64,000 nucleotides of DNA, from NCBI RefSeq assembly GCF_002197845.1, contig NZ_NIDE01000014.1, positions 868,001 to 932,000 on the forward strand, read 5' to 3'. Of this stretch, positions 55,875 to 64,000 are shown one piece after another. A program made the position numbers and the translations under genes. The DNA comes from Fimbriiglobus ruber. GTDB taxonomy: Bacteria; Planctomycetota; Planctomycetia; Gemmatales; Gemmataceae. Below the pieces are notes generated by a model. It was not told the origin of the DNA, searched no databases, and was given only the letters and a program-made list of their open reading frames with translations. How positions within the stretch are numbered: position 1 is the stretch's first letter; the number at the start of each line of letters is the position of its first letter.

Positions 55875-57777
55875 GTAACTTCTCAATAACCCCGCGGGCG
55901 TCGGCATCGCGCGCGGGTGCCCCGCCGAACAGGAAGTTCGGTGGCGTCGAGAGCTTGAATAGAAGTCTATATCGTTGCGGAACCGGCCGCTCTCTGGCGG
56001 ACCAACTCCGATAAAGGAAGTAACTCTCCCGCCTTCAGGATTCGATCCTGAAGGTAGGACGTAAAGCGAACTCCCAGCTTCTTGCACGTCGACTTCAAAC
56101 TCAAAAACGTATCCCGGCAACGCTTGCCCAACTCGCCACGCGTGCCGGCACTGATCTTCCGCTTCGTCGCCCAGTCCCGAAAATCACGCTCGGCCGTGTT
56201 GGTGTGCAGCGGCAGGTCCGGACGATCCAGAACCCGTAACAAGTCCGCTTTCTTGCCCGCCATACGCTGCAACGCCGCGTTCAACTCCGGCCAGATGGTC
56301 GTGCGGCCGACGATGGCATCGAAACGCGCTCGCAGCAACTCGGCCTGGCTCGGCGTCGGCGCCAAACGATACGCCTTCAAGTCGGCGTACAGTTGCCAGA
56401 CCGCCGTCAACACCTCTTCCATCGCTTGACATTGCTCACGGCCACACGGCGTCAACTTGGCCAGATTGCGTTCCTGGTGAATCCAGCACAAGCCATGAAC
56501 GAACAGGGCATAAATCGCCGAGCCATCGCTGACGAGGCCCAAGTTCGGCGATAGGCCGTGAGCAATCGCGCTGCCCAGCAACGCCGCCTCCGTCATCGTT
56601 TGACGATGCTTCGCGTTGTCGATTCCCAGGCCATCCAAATGCTGATTCCAGGCCGACACATCCGCGAACGTCCGTGTCACGAACGGACGCTCCCCCACGT
56701 CGCCGGTCGACACCTCGGCTTGCAACAACGGCCAGATTTTGGCAGGCAACCCCTGTCGCGTCAGGTAGGCCCAGGCATGCTCGTTCAGCACATAATCGAT
56801 CCGACCGCAACGCAGCACATCCAGGAATTTGCTCCGCTCTTTCGTGTCGCTGCTGTGGAAGGACGTGAAGAATTCATTGCAAATGCACAGACACGAACCG
56901 TAACGTCCCTGGTGGGGAGCCCCCGAATCGTCCACGTTCAGGCAGGTGAAAACCTGCAAGGCCGTCGGCAACAAGGCGTCCTTCTCTGCGTGAAACGCCG
57001 CGTGATTCTCGGTCAACATGTTGTTGACTTGGCCCGCGGAAATGTCGACGCCGTAATCCCGCAATTCTTCGAGAAGGCGACTCTGGGGAACGTGGGCCGC
57101 GTAATGCTGTTGCAACACGAAACCAAGCAATCCGGGACCGAAATGCCCGCGAATTCCCGCCGGCAGTTCGCCACGAATCCACTCCCCCGTCGGCGCCTGC
57201 CAGGTTTCCAACCAATACCGCGTGTTGTGTGTTTTGATCACCAGATCCTGCACGACGAACGCATCGCGACGCAACAACTTCGCGTCGGGCGGCAACGGTT
57301 TCGGCGTGACCGGAACCTCGGCGTGAATCGGCAGATCGTGGGTCTTCGAACGCTTCTGCGAACCGGGCCTCTTGCCATCGGGCAATGGAGGAGTGAAGGG
57401 CTTGCTTAACTTGCTGGGCTTGCTGTTGGACGCGGGTTTCTTCGGACCTCCCTTGAGTTGTGTGATCTCTCCCGTGAGTTGCGTAAGTTCGGTTTCGAGA
57501 TCCGCAATGCGTTGGGAGTACTCTTCGATCACCTTCAGCAAGAGAAGCACGAGAGGGGTTCTGTCGTCGTCGCGGATGCCCGCGATGACTTCTGGCCATG
57601 ACGCCGCCGCGGGTGTTGCCACCTCCCGGCCGGAGTCGTTGCCGTCAGTACTCGCGGAAAGGTTCATGCGGCCAACATAAGAAACCCCCCTTCGATCAGC
57701 TGCGCCACGGACCCGGAATTTCTAAACGCAAGCACCCCCTGCTCGGCGACCGTCGCAGGAAGTTATTGAGAAGTTAC
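55875..57777 (-). mobile_element. Complete IS66-type element (1903 bp)
   Basis: Perfect inverted ends GTAACTTCTCAATAAC (55875-55890) and GTTATTGAGAAGTTAC (57762-57777); target duplication CTTCTTTT (8 bp) at 55867-55874 and 57778-57785. Carries only the large transposase; the small accessory genes of classical IS66 are absent, as in the ISBst12-like branch. Confidence 0.92.
55967..57667 (-). CDS. IS66-family transposase (TnpC type)
   Basis: 566 aa, complete. The N-terminal leucine-rich coiled coil (VIEEYSQRIADLETELTQLT) and Lys/Pro/Ser region (KKPASNSKPSKLSKPF) are typical, as are the central GPGLLGFVLQQHYAAHVPQ, VDDSGAPHQG (Asp) and WIHQERNLAKL, and the C-terminal LPLHTNTAERDFRDWATKRK with NTAERDFR (Glu). 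Frame intact. It drives transposition of the flanking element. Confidence 0.93.
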   Translation of the reverse strand: MNLSASTDGNDSGREVATPAAASWPEVIAGIRDDDRTPLVLLLLKVIEEYSQRIADLETELTQLTGEITQLKGGPKKPASNSKPSKLSKPFTPPLPDGKRPGSQKRSKTHDLPIHAEVPVTPKPLPPDAKLLRRDAFVVQDLVIKTHNTRYWLETWQAPTGEWIRGELPAGIRGHFGPGLLGFVLQQHYAAHVPQSRLLEELRDYGVDISAGQVNNMLTENHAAFHAEKDALLPTALQVFTCLNVDDSGAPHQGRYGSCLCICNEFFTSFHSSDTKERSKFLDVLRCGRIDYVLNEHAWAYLTRQGLPAKIWPLLQAEVSTGDVGERPFVTRTFADVSAWNQHLDGLGIDNAKHRQTMTEAALLGSAIAHGLSPNLGLVSDGSAIYALFVHGLCWIHQERNLAKLTPCGREQCQAMEEVLTAVWQLYADLKAYRLAPTPSQAELLRARFDAIVGRTTIWPELNAALQRMAGKKADLLRVLDRPDLPLHTNTAERDFRDWATKRKISAGTRGELGKRCRDTFLSLKSTCKKLGVRFTSYLQDRILKAGELLPLSELVRQRAAGSATI

Positions 57778-57785
57778 CTTCTTTT

Positions 57786-58148
57786 GTTCAAAGATCTCGG
57801 GTGCTATACTTCCATCTCAATCGGTTCTTTCAGGATTTTTTTGGAGATTCGACCCGGCCTTAAGCGGCCTGGACGTTCTTATTTGCCTCGTTTGAGTCCC
57901 ATCGCCTGGGGACACCGCCCGCGTTAGGTTTGAGGCTGCCCATGCCTCCCTGGCGCGGGCGGCTTCATTTTGCCCGCTCCTTTCGCCCTTTTTCCGCATT
58001 CGCCACCTTTTGTTTCCACAACCAAATCTTCCATCCCTTTCAAATGCCATCGGGTGAGGGAAAACATTTCGACCCCAGGCACGGTTAATGCTTTTTCAGC
58101 ACCTCGTCCCGAGCGAGTTCTCGCTCCCATCTCCAGAGGTGTTTTGCG
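57786..58148. other. Upstream region of the stress-protein gene
   Basis: 363 bases without a gene. It contains a GGCC-TTAAGC-GGCC hairpin (about 57857-57870) and a GCGGGCGGC/GCCCGC pair further on. The GAGGTG at 58135-58140 serves as ribosome site. Confidence 0.45.
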
Positions 58149-59105
58149 ATGCCGAACCGAAAAAAGAAACACAACGCCGTCCTGGGCGTATTCGAAAGCC
58201 GCGAACGTGCAGACCAAGCCGTTGCCGACTTGAAAGCGGCCGGTTTCGAGGACGCGGAAATCGGAATGGTTTACCGCGACGCCGAAGGGCACACGGTCAA
58301 AACCGGCGCCGCCGATGAAACCAAGGCCGGCGAAGGTGCGGCCATTGGAGTCGCGGCCGGTGCGGCCGGCGGTGCGTTGGTTGGGGCGGGCATTCTGGCC
58401 GGTATTATCCCCGTCATCGGGCCCGTCTTGGCCATCGGCACCCTGGGCACGGTTTTGCTCAACGCTGCGGGCGGGGCTGCGATTGCGGGCATTGCCGGGG
58501 CGCTCGTCGGGTGGGGCGTGTCGGAAGAAGACGCGGCGTACTATGAGAATGAAGTGAAGGCCGGGCACTATTTGGTGACCGTCGAGACGAGCGACCGGAA
58601 CGAAGAAGCTCGCTCGATCCTCCACAGCCATAGTGGATTCGACCGTTCCGCGTGGTCTGCGGTTCGCGCCGACCGCGCCAACATCTTGACAGAAGGCTCA
58701 TTCAAAACCGACGACGGGAGACTGATCCAGCTACACGAAGAACACCTGAAGGCCGACAAGCGAACAGTGAATCGCGGGGACGTGAAGGTTCGCAAGGAAG
58801 TTCACACCGAACACAAACAGATCACCGTCCCGGTCGAGCGCGAAGAGGTCGTCGTCGAGCGCCACCCGGTTAACGGGCGACGAACCGAAACTGGGGAAAT
58901 CCAAGCAGAAGAGATTCGCATTCCGGTCAAAGAAGAGCGGGTTCATGTCCGCAAGGAGGCCGTGGTTACGGAAGAAGTGCGCGTCGGTAAGCGAAAGATT
59001 CACGACACCGAGACGGTGGCCGGTGATGTCCGAAAGGAAGACTTGGTCGTTGAGTCCGAGGGCGGAGCCAAGGTTCGCCAGACCACGAAGAATGCACAGA
59101 AGTAG
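58149..59105 (+). CDS. YsnF/DUF2382-type general stress protein
   Basis: 318 aa. The N-terminal YflT-like part (VLGVFESRERADQAVADLKA) leads a Gly/Ala-rich hydrophobic hairpin (about 58-120, membrane-associating), then AVRADRANILTEGSFKTDDG and the DUF2382 C-terminus with alternating charged strands (VNRGDVKVRKEVHTEHKQIT, VPVEREEVVVERHPVNGR, IPVKEERVHVRKEAVVTEEV). Homologues are stress- or desiccation-induced; biochemical role unknown. Its own terminator follows. Confidence 0.88.
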   Translation: MPNRKKKHNAVLGVFESRERADQAVADLKAAGFEDAEIGMVYRDAEGHTVKTGAADETKAGEGAAIGVAAGAAGGALVGAGILAGIIPVIGPVLAIGTLGTVLLNAAGGAAIAGIAGALVGWGVSEEDAAYYENEVKAGHYLVTVETSDRNEEARSILHSHSGFDRSAWSAVRADRANILTEGSFKTDDGRLIQLHEEHLKADKRTVNRGDVKVRKEVHTEHKQITVPVEREEVVVERHPVNGRRTETGEIQAEEIRIPVKEERVHVRKEAVVTEEVRVGKRKIHDTETVAGDVRKEDLVVESEGGAKVRQTTKNAQK

Positions 59106-59124
59106 TCGGGACGTTCGCGTTTCG

Positions 59125-59149
59125 GGCGGGCAAGTTGCCCGCCTTTTTT
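59125..59149 (+). terminator. Intrinsic terminator of the stress-protein gene
   Basis: GGCGGGC-AAGTT-GCCCGCC followed by TTTTTT, 17 bases after the stop. Confidence 0.85.
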
Positions 59150-59250
59150 GTTGGATACCCAATCTGTTTGAACAGCTTCTACCAATTCATCTGATAGCGC
59201 CATCCGGCAGTATCGCCTCCTTTCTCAGTTTGACCAACCGTTATTGTGGC

Positions 59251-59739
59251 ATGGAACGTGCGCTGCGAGAGTCCCCAGTCGTGGTTGACCTTGGGGAAGA
59301 CTTCATGCGCGGGACCGGGCCGGTGAAAATCGGGAAAGACGTTGTTTATGCTTATTTCACGGCGACGGAACAGACGGCGCGGGTGCGAATGTCGGCCGAC
59401 GAGGGGGATCGCTTGGATCTTTTCCCCGGCCGCCAAGTGCGCGTCGCTTGGGATGGGCGGGAATTCGTAAGCGCACTTCTAACGGCAGTCGTTCCCGCGC
59501 CGCCACCGGTTCGGCCGCCCGCGCACGCTCGACGCGCACGAGACGGTCTGGGCGGTGTGTACCGGGGTGCCCACTGCGGCGACGGTGCTGGTCAACGGCG
59601 GGGTGGTCGGCACCGCGACCCCGGGCGAAGTCTTCGCGTTCAAAGTCACCCACGAACTCCAACCGCGCAACGAACTGGTGATCGAGGCGGCTACGGCCGA
59701 GTCCGTCGGGAATGTGACGCTGGAGATTCGATAATTTAG
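59251..59739 (+). CDS. Unknown protein with a chimeric C-terminus
   Basis: 162 aa from ATG 59251. The first ~90 residues read as normal coding sequence (SPVVVDLGEDFMRGTGPVKI, DVVYAYFTATEQTARVRMSA, RQVRVAWDGREFVSALLTAV). From 59506 the DNA is a copy of 55261-55489 read in the wrong frame, giving an Arg/Gly-rich tail. The original C-terminus was therefore lost or extended by recombination. Function not recognised. Confidence 0.5.
   Translation: MERALRESPVVVDLGEDFMRGTGPVKIGKDVVYAYFTATEQTARVRMSADEGDRLDLFPGRQVRVAWDGREFVSALLTAVVPAPPPVRPPAHARRARDGLGGVYRGAHCGDGAGQRRGGRHRDPGRSLRVQSHPRTPTAQRTGDRGGYGRVRRECDAGDSII
59506..59734 (+). pseudogene. Duplicated 3' segment of the 55187 gene
   Basis: 229 bases matching 55261-55489 with a handful of substitutions and no indel, ending at the same stop (LEIR). 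It lacks a start codon in the original frame. Confidence 0.8.
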
Positions 59740-59906
59740 CAGTGACTTCTCACTCCACACGACAGATCGTGTGTGTGGTGCCGCCGACCCCGTATTGCAG
59801 CGCGAACATCCGGCCGCCCGCGCGTGTCTCCTCCTACTACTACATTACACTGACGACCACCGTGGCCGCGCCAACGGCCGTTATCTCGAATCGTGCAGGT
59901 ACTCCG

Positions 59907-60644
59907 ATGCCCAAACTCAACCAGATCAACGCCATCGTTTCCGGGCGAAAAGGGGACTCGGAAAAGGCGATCACCGAACTTTACAAGCTCGTCCAAAAGG
60001 ACCAACTCTTCGCGGGTCGGGAGCGGACGTATCGCCCGCTCGACGAGGTGACGGGGCAGAAGCTCCCGCCCGAATCCCAGCGCGTCCAGCAACGGGCCGA
60101 CGACCTGGTTCGACAGGCCCGGGAAAAGTGGGCGGACCTGTGGAACCTCGTCCTCACCCAGGACGTCGGGAACCAGCAGGCGAAGGCCGACGTGGTCGTC
60201 GACGGGCAGCCGATCCTCGCAAACGTCCCGATCACATTCCTACTTTTCCTGGACAAGCAGGTGAACGACCTCGAAACGTTCGTCTCGAAACTCCCGACGC
60301 CGGACCCGGCCGAGGAGTGGACCCACGACCCGAACACCGGCCTCCTCCGCAGCCGGGCGACGGAATCGGTCCGCACGTCCAAGGAGCCGACGGTCATCGT
60401 CAAGTACGAGGCGACCAAGGACCACCCGGCCCAGACCGAGCTGTTTACCAAGGACGTGCCGGTCGGGACGTGGACGCAGATCCTGTACAGCGGGTGCATC
60501 CCGGCGGACCGCAAGAACGCGATCCTCGCCCGCGTGCGCAAGCTCCGCGACGCGATCAAGGCCGCCAAGGAGCAGGCGAACCTGCACGAGGTCGAGCGGC
60601 AGAAGGCGGCCGAAGCGGTGTTCGGGTTCGTGTTCGGGGCGTGA
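59907..60644 (+). CDS. Unknown conserved cytosolic protein upstream of the tRNA-like RNAs
   Basis: 245 aa from ATG 59907 (MPKLNQINAIVSGRKG). It contains TYRPLDEVTGQKLPPESQ, WNLVLTQDVGNQQAKADVVV, PILANVPITFLLFLDKQVND and DPAEEWTHDPNTGLLRSRAT. I recognise this as a conserved family also found in actinobacteria (I believe DUF7873) but know no function. No enzyme motif, signal or membrane helix. It is the gene directly before the two tRNA-like RNA units, same strand. Confidence 0.75.
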   Translation: MPKLNQINAIVSGRKGDSEKAITELYKLVQKDQLFAGRERTYRPLDEVTGQKLPPESQRVQQRADDLVRQAREKWADLWNLVLTQDVGNQQAKADVVVDGQPILANVPITFLLFLDKQVNDLETFVSKLPTPDPAEEWTHDPNTGLLRSRATESVRTSKEPTVIVKYEATKDHPAQTELFTKDVPVGTWTQILYSGCIPADRKNAILARVRKLRDAIKAAKEQANLHEVERQKAAEAVFGFVFGA

Positions 60645-60661
60645 TGGCGCGTTCGGCACAA

Positions 60662-60693
60662 GGCGAGCGGGGGACTCACGTCCGCCGCTCGCC
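60662..60693 (+). terminator. Hairpin after the 245-aa gene
   Basis: GGCGAGCGG/CCGCTCGCC with inner GGAC/GTCC pairing, 18 bases after the stop. No T-run follows, so read-through into the RNA locus is possible. Confidence 0.4.
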
Positions 60694-60842
60694 GGTCGTC
60701 GATTTTGTGTCAAGTTTTGGTTTGCAAGAATCGGGGAACGCACATCTCGCCACTCGCTCCGAACAACTTCGGGCGCACATTTGCCATTTCCCCGGTTTCG
60801 CTTGAACCTTTCGCCCGCCCGCGGCATCATGTCTCTTGCACA

Positions 60843-60988
60843 GGCGTGCAGACTCAGGCTCAGGCTCATAGTCAACCGCCACCGGCGCACAGTGTGGGTT
60901 CGATTCCCACCCCCCCTATTCCCAACCACAGGGGGGTAGCCCAACGGGAGAGGCACGTCGGGGCACCCCAGGCTCAGACTGACACGCC
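60843..60988 (+). ncRNA. tRNA-like RNA unit 1 in permuted order (Y RNA-like)
   Basis: All tRNA helices pair in the order 3'-half, loop, 5'-half. T arm GTGGG-TTCGATT-CCCAC (60894-60910). Acceptor 3' strand CCCCCCT (60911-60917), base A, an 11-base link, and acceptor 5' strand AGGGGGG (60930-60936): 7 of 7 pairs. D arm GCC-CAACGGGAGA-GGC (60939-60954). Anticodon-type stem CGTCG (60956-60960) with CGGCG (60883-60887): 5 of 5 with one G-U. The flanks pair GGCGTG (60843-60848) with CACGCC (60983-60988). A joined stem instead of an anticodon loop is what bacterial Y RNAs have; a permuted tRNA gene is the alternative. Confidence 0.6.
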
Positions 60989-61000
60989 AAAACTGAAACC

Positions 61001-61175
61001 CGTGCCGAGGTGTCCAATCGACTGACCGGCCATTCACCAAAAAATACTGGTGCAAATCCAGTCCCCTCCGCTCTCGCGCCCGATAACCTCGGGGGGGGTC
61101 GCCTAACAGTAAGGCGTTTGGTCCTAGACTCAAGGCCGGCGACCGGAAACCGTGGACATTCCCTGAGACGGCACG
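61001..61175 (+). ncRNA. tRNA-like RNA unit 2 in permuted order (Y RNA-like)
   Basis: T arm ACTGG-TGCAAAT-CCAGT (61046-61062). Acceptor CCCCTCC (61063-61069), about 21-base link, GGGGGGG (61092-61098): 7 of 7 with one G-U. D arm GCC-TAACAGTAA-GGC (61101-61115). Anticodon-type stem TTTGG (61117-61121) with CCAAA (61037-61041): 5 of 5. The flanks form a long broken stem: CCGGCC/GGCCGG (61026-61031, 61134-61139), GTCCA/TGGAC (61012-61016, 61153-61157), CGTGCCG/CGGCACG (61001-61007, 61169-61175). T and D loops lack some tRNA consensus bases. The long closing stem favours a Y RNA (Ro60-binding stem). Confidence 0.6.
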
Positions 61176-61201
61176 CCAGACCCGTAAGGGTTATGGAACC
61201 A

Positions 61202-61241
61202 GTCCCGGTGAGCCGGCGAAAGCTCACCGGGACGCTTTTTT
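61202..61241 (+). terminator. Strong intrinsic terminator of the tRNA-like RNA locus
   Basis: 12-bp perfect stem GTCCCGGTGAGC/GCTCACCGGGAC, 8-base loop, then GCTTTTTT. It shows that the tRNA-like units are transcribed from the plus strand. Confidence 0.88.
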
Positions 61242-61341
61242 GACGGACGCCCGCACCAAATCCGCCCTATTCCCCTGTCGCCCGGCACCGGGTACGCTGT
61301 CAGAACATCCCGCCCGCATCCGTTCCGCGCTCGGTACCGTT

Positions 61342-64000
61342 ATGCATCGTTACGTTCTCGTTTTCGCGCTCGGGTTGGTCGCCGTGCCCGTCGGGGCGCA
61401 GACGGTCGACTTCAACCGCGACGTTCGGCCGGTACTAGCGGAAGCCTGCTTCGCGTGCCACGGGCCGGACGACAAGGCCCGCAAGGGCGACCTCCGGCTC
61501 GATACCCGCGCGGACGCGACGGCCGCCGGTGCGATCGTACCCGGTAAGCCGGCCGAGAGCGCGGTCGTCCAGCGCCTGCTCAGTGGCGACCCGGGCAAAA
61601 TCATGCCGCCGCCGAAGACCGGGAAGAAACTGACCGCCGCCCAGGTCGAGACGCTGAAGAAATGGATCGCGGAAGGGGCCGAGTACAGGGGCCACTGGGC
61701 GTTCACCGCGCCCAAGCGGGCACCGCTCCCGAAGCTCGCGGTCCCACCGGCCGGCTTCCGGATCCGCAACCCGATCGACGCCTTCGTCCTCGCCCGGCTG
61801 GAGAAAGAAGGACTGAAGCCGTCGCCGGAGGCAGACAAGGTCACGCTCATCCGCCGCGTGACGCTCGACCTGACCGGCCTGCCGCCCACGCCGGCCGAGG
61901 TCGAGGCGTTCGTCGCCGACGCGTCGGCCGACACTTACGAGAAACTCGTCGACCGCCTGCTCGCGTCTCCCCGATACGGCGAACGGATGGCGCTGGAGTG
62001 GCTGGACGCTGCCCGGTACGCGGACACGCACGGCTATCACATCGACAGCGGCCGGGACATGACCCGGTGGCGGGACTATGTGATCCGCGCCTTTCACACC
62101 AACATGCCGTTCGACCGGTTCACCGTCGAGCAGTTCGCCGGCGACCTGCTCCCGAACCCCACGCCCGAGCAGAAGATCGCCACCGGCTTCCACCGCAACC
62201 ACATGATTAATTTCGAGGGCGGGGCGATCCCGGAAGAATACCAGACCGCCTATGTCGTCGACCGGGTGAACACCGCCTCGACCGTCTGGCTCGGGCTCAG
62301 CATGGGGTGTGCCCAGTGCCACGACCACAAGTACGACCCGATCACGATGAAAGACTTCTATCGCTTTTACGCCTTCTTTAACACCATCCCGGAGAACGGC
62401 CTCGACGGGCAGCGAGGGAACGCAGCCCCAGTCCTTCGCGTCCCGGCCACCGGAGACGCGGAGAAGATCGCCGGCCTACTCGCGAAGGTCGCGGCCCTGG
62501 ACACCAAGCTCGCCGGGCCGTTGCCGGAGGTGGACGCGGGGCAGGCCGAATGGGAGAAAACGCCGGACGCCGGCAAGATCGTCTGGTACTCCGCCGATCC
62601 GGCCGCGCCGAAGTCCAAAGGCGGGGCCACGCTCACGGTCCTTGACGACAAGTCGATCCGGGCTTCGGGAACCAACCCGGCGACCGAGACCTACACGGTC
62701 ACCTTCCGGCCGGTCGTCGCGACCATGACCGGCTTGCGGCTCGAAGTCTTCGCGGACGACGCCATGCCCGCCCGCGGCCCCGGCCGGTCGGGCAACGGGA
62801 ACTTCGTGATGACCGGCATCAAGGTCTCGGGCGGCGACAAGAAGCCCGCGGCCCTCAAGTCCGCGTCCGCCGACTACTCGCAGACGGACGGCGGTTTCGA
62901 CGTCGCCACGACCTTCAAGGGCGGCCCCGGGTGGGCGATTTACCCCGAGGTCGGCAAGGACCACGCGGCCGTCTTCGCGTTCGCAAGCCCGCTCGCCGCG
63001 GGCGGGAAAGACGTGACGGTCGAACTCCGCTTCCAGTCGGTCTTCTCGCAGCACCAGTTCGGCAAGTTCCGCCTGTCGGTGACAGACTCCCCGAACCCAC
63101 ACGGGGCGACCACCCCGCCCGCGGCGATCGCGACCGTTCTGAAGGCGGCCGCCAGGGACCGTACCCCGAAGCAGGCGGTCGACCTCCGGGCGTACTACCG
63201 GGCGTCGATCTCGCCGGTCGTGCGCGCAATGAAGGACGAAGTCGCTGGGCTGCGCAAGCAGGTCGCGGACATTGAAGCAAGTGCCTCGACGGCGATGGTG
63301 ATGCAGGAAATGCCCACGCCGCGGGAGACATTCATGCTCGTCCGCGGGCAGTACGACAAGAAGGGCGAGAAGGTCAGCGCCGGCGTCCCGGCCTCGCTCC
63401 CGCCGCTGCCGGCCGGTTCCCCGGCCAACCGCCTCGGCCTCGCCAAGTGGCTCGTCGCCCCAGACCACCCGCTGACCGCCCGGGTGACGGTCAACCGGTA
63501 CTGGCAGATGTACTTCGGCACCGGCATCGTGAAAACGGCCGAGGACTTCGGCACGCAGGGCGAATTCCCGACCCACCCCGAACTGCTCGACTGGCTCGCC
63601 TGCGAGTTCGTGACGCCGACGGTCACCGGGCACGAGTCTCACGGGTGGGACGTTCGCCACATTCAGCGGTTGATCGTGACCAGTTCCACATACCGGCAAT
63701 CGTCCAGGGCGACCGCCGACCTGCACCACCGCGACCCCGAAAACCGGCTCCTCGCGCGGATGACGCGGGTGCGGCTGCCGGCCGAGTTCCTGCGCGATCA
63801 GTCGCTCGCCGTGAGCGGGTTGCTGAACGGCGAGATCGGGGGCAAGAGCGTCTCCCCGTACCAGCCGCCGGGCATCTGGGAGGAACTCGCGTTCCGGCTC
63901 GACAACAAGAACTTCACCGCCCAGATTTACGAACCGAGTACCGGAAAGGATCTCTACCGGCGAACCATGTACACGTTCTGGAAGCGGACGGCCCCGCCGC
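61342..64000 (+). CDS. Planctomycete cytochrome-type DUF1549/DUF1553 protein (cut by window end)
   Basis: At least 886 aa from ATG 61342; no stop before the window edge. Signal peptide (about 1-20). PSCyt1 haem domain with CFACHG (about 36-41) and KIMPPP. DUF1549 with LTGLPPTPAEVEAFV and a second haem-like CAQCHDHKYDPI. A middle beta-rich region (about 400-560) is of the LamG-like type. DUF1553 follows (LARMTRVRLPAEFLRDQSLA, VTSSTYRQSS). It has the full domain order, unlike the gene at 12971-15667. These exported proteins occur in planctomycete degradation clusters; electron transfer is inferred from the haem motifs. Confidence 0.92.
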   Translation, partial: MHRYVLVFALGLVAVPVGAQTVDFNRDVRPVLAEACFACHGPDDKARKGDLRLDTRADATAAGAIVPGKPAESAVVQRLLSGDPGKIMPPPKTGKKLTAAQVETLKKWIAEGAEYRGHWAFTAPKRAPLPKLAVPPAGFRIRNPIDAFVLARLEKEGLKPSPEADKVTLIRRVTLDLTGLPPTPAEVEAFVADASADTYEKLVDRLLASPRYGERMALEWLDAARYADTHGYHIDSGRDMTRWRDYVIRAFHTNMPFDRFTVEQFAGDLLPNPTPEQKIATGFHRNHMINFEGGAIPEEYQTAYVVDRVNTASTVWLGLSMGCAQCHDHKYDPITMKDFYRFYAFFNTIPENGLDGQRGNAAPVLRVPATGDAEKIAGLLAKVAALDTKLAGPLPEVDAGQAEWEKTPDAGKIVWYSADPAAPKSKGGATLTVLDDKSIRASGTNPATETYTVTFRPVVATMTGLRLEVFADDAMPARGPGRSGNGNFVMTGIKVSGGDKKPAALKSASADYSQTDGGFDVATTFKGGPGWAIYPEVGKDHAAVFAFASPLAAGGKDVTVELRFQSVFSQHQFGKFRLSVTDSPNPHGATTPPAAIATVLKAAARDRTPKQAVDLRAYYRASISPVVRAMKDEVAGLRKQVADIEASASTAMVMQEMPTPRETFMLVRGQYDKKGEKVSAGVPASLPPLPAGSPANRLGLAKWLVAPDHPLTARVTVNRYWQMYFGTGIVKTAEDFGTQGEFPTHPELLDWLACEFVTPTVTGHESHGWDVRHIQRLIVTSSTYRQSSRATADLHHRDPENRLLARMTRVRLPAEFLRDQSLAVSGLLNGEIGGKSVSPYQPPGIWEELAFRLDNKNFTAQIYEPSTGKDLYRRTMYTFWKRTAPP

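Noticed and set aside
60930-61070. One ordinary tRNA made of the 5' half of unit 1 and the 3' half of unit 2
   Set aside because: About 90 bases lie between D and T arms and the anticodon stems do not pair (CGTCG against CCAAA); each half pairs perfectly only within its own unit.
60843-61175. Permuted (two-piece) tmRNA
   Set aside because: The D arms have normal three-pair stems, no tag reading frame ending in ALAA is present, and there are two units rather than one.
60843-61175. Permuted group I intron within a tRNA
   Set aside because: Flanks are too short for a group I core; only a weak GACT/AGTC pairing resembles P7.

Overview
The window looks like chromosomal DNA of a planctomycete of the Gemmataceae type. 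The GC content is high. The gene families are typical of that group: two DUF1559 proteins (one with a type IV prepilin-like N-terminus), two large DUF1549/DUF1553 proteins, a cysteine-rich YTV-repeat protein, an ECF sigma factor with a C-terminal extension, and a surface protein with an N-terminal LE..ESRLVPA-type tag. Many long palindromes lie between genes.

Layout. 1-5110: a membrane-quality-control operon (long NfeD, short NfeD, flotillin-like FloA, small membrane protein). 5286-8561: six small same-strand genes; four of the junctions carry related, imperfectly palindromic ~100-bp repeats, so this stretch resembles an integrase-less integron cassette array. 8975-18000: DUF1559 proteins, a HEAT-repeat lipoprotein, a hydrolase, a frameshifted gene, a DUF1549/1553 protein, an orphan DUF1778 antitoxin and a secreted lactonase. 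18229-23510 (minus): a five-gene module around a soluble FtsH-like AAA+/zinc protease with a radical SAM protein, resembling the FtsH ternary systems. 24075-30314: repetitive surface protein, transposase relic, two unknown genes, S9 peptidase. 30490-30614: candidate twin-hairpin RNA. 30998-39598: serine acetyltransferase, fused ECF sigma/STN protein, FHA-GAF-HD-GYP protein, anti-sigma-like protein and its ECF sigma factor, exported proline-rich protein.

39840-42982: a dGTPase gene split by an IS5-type element (TTA duplication, frame exactly restorable), overlapping a nucleotidyltransferase gene. 43517-53342: YTV protein, DUF4139 protein, radical SAM protein, TsaC/Sua5, TPR protein. 53375-57777: two more complete insertion sequences with 9-bp and 8-bp target duplications, one with a probable -1 translational frameshift. 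58149-60644: YsnF-type stress protein, a chimeric gene carrying a 229-bp duplicated segment, and an unknown cytosolic protein.

60843-61241 is the most unusual stretch. Two consecutive RNA units each contain a complete tRNA-like cloverleaf in permuted order (T arm and 3' acceptor strand first, then 5' acceptor strand and D arm). Each is closed by pairing of its flanks, and an intrinsic terminator follows. This best fits tandem bacterial Y RNAs (tRNA mimics that partner Ro60); true permuted tRNA genes are the alternative. The window ends inside a cytochrome-type DUF1549/DUF1553 gene.

All calls come from reading the sequence and recognising families; no database search or folding program was run.
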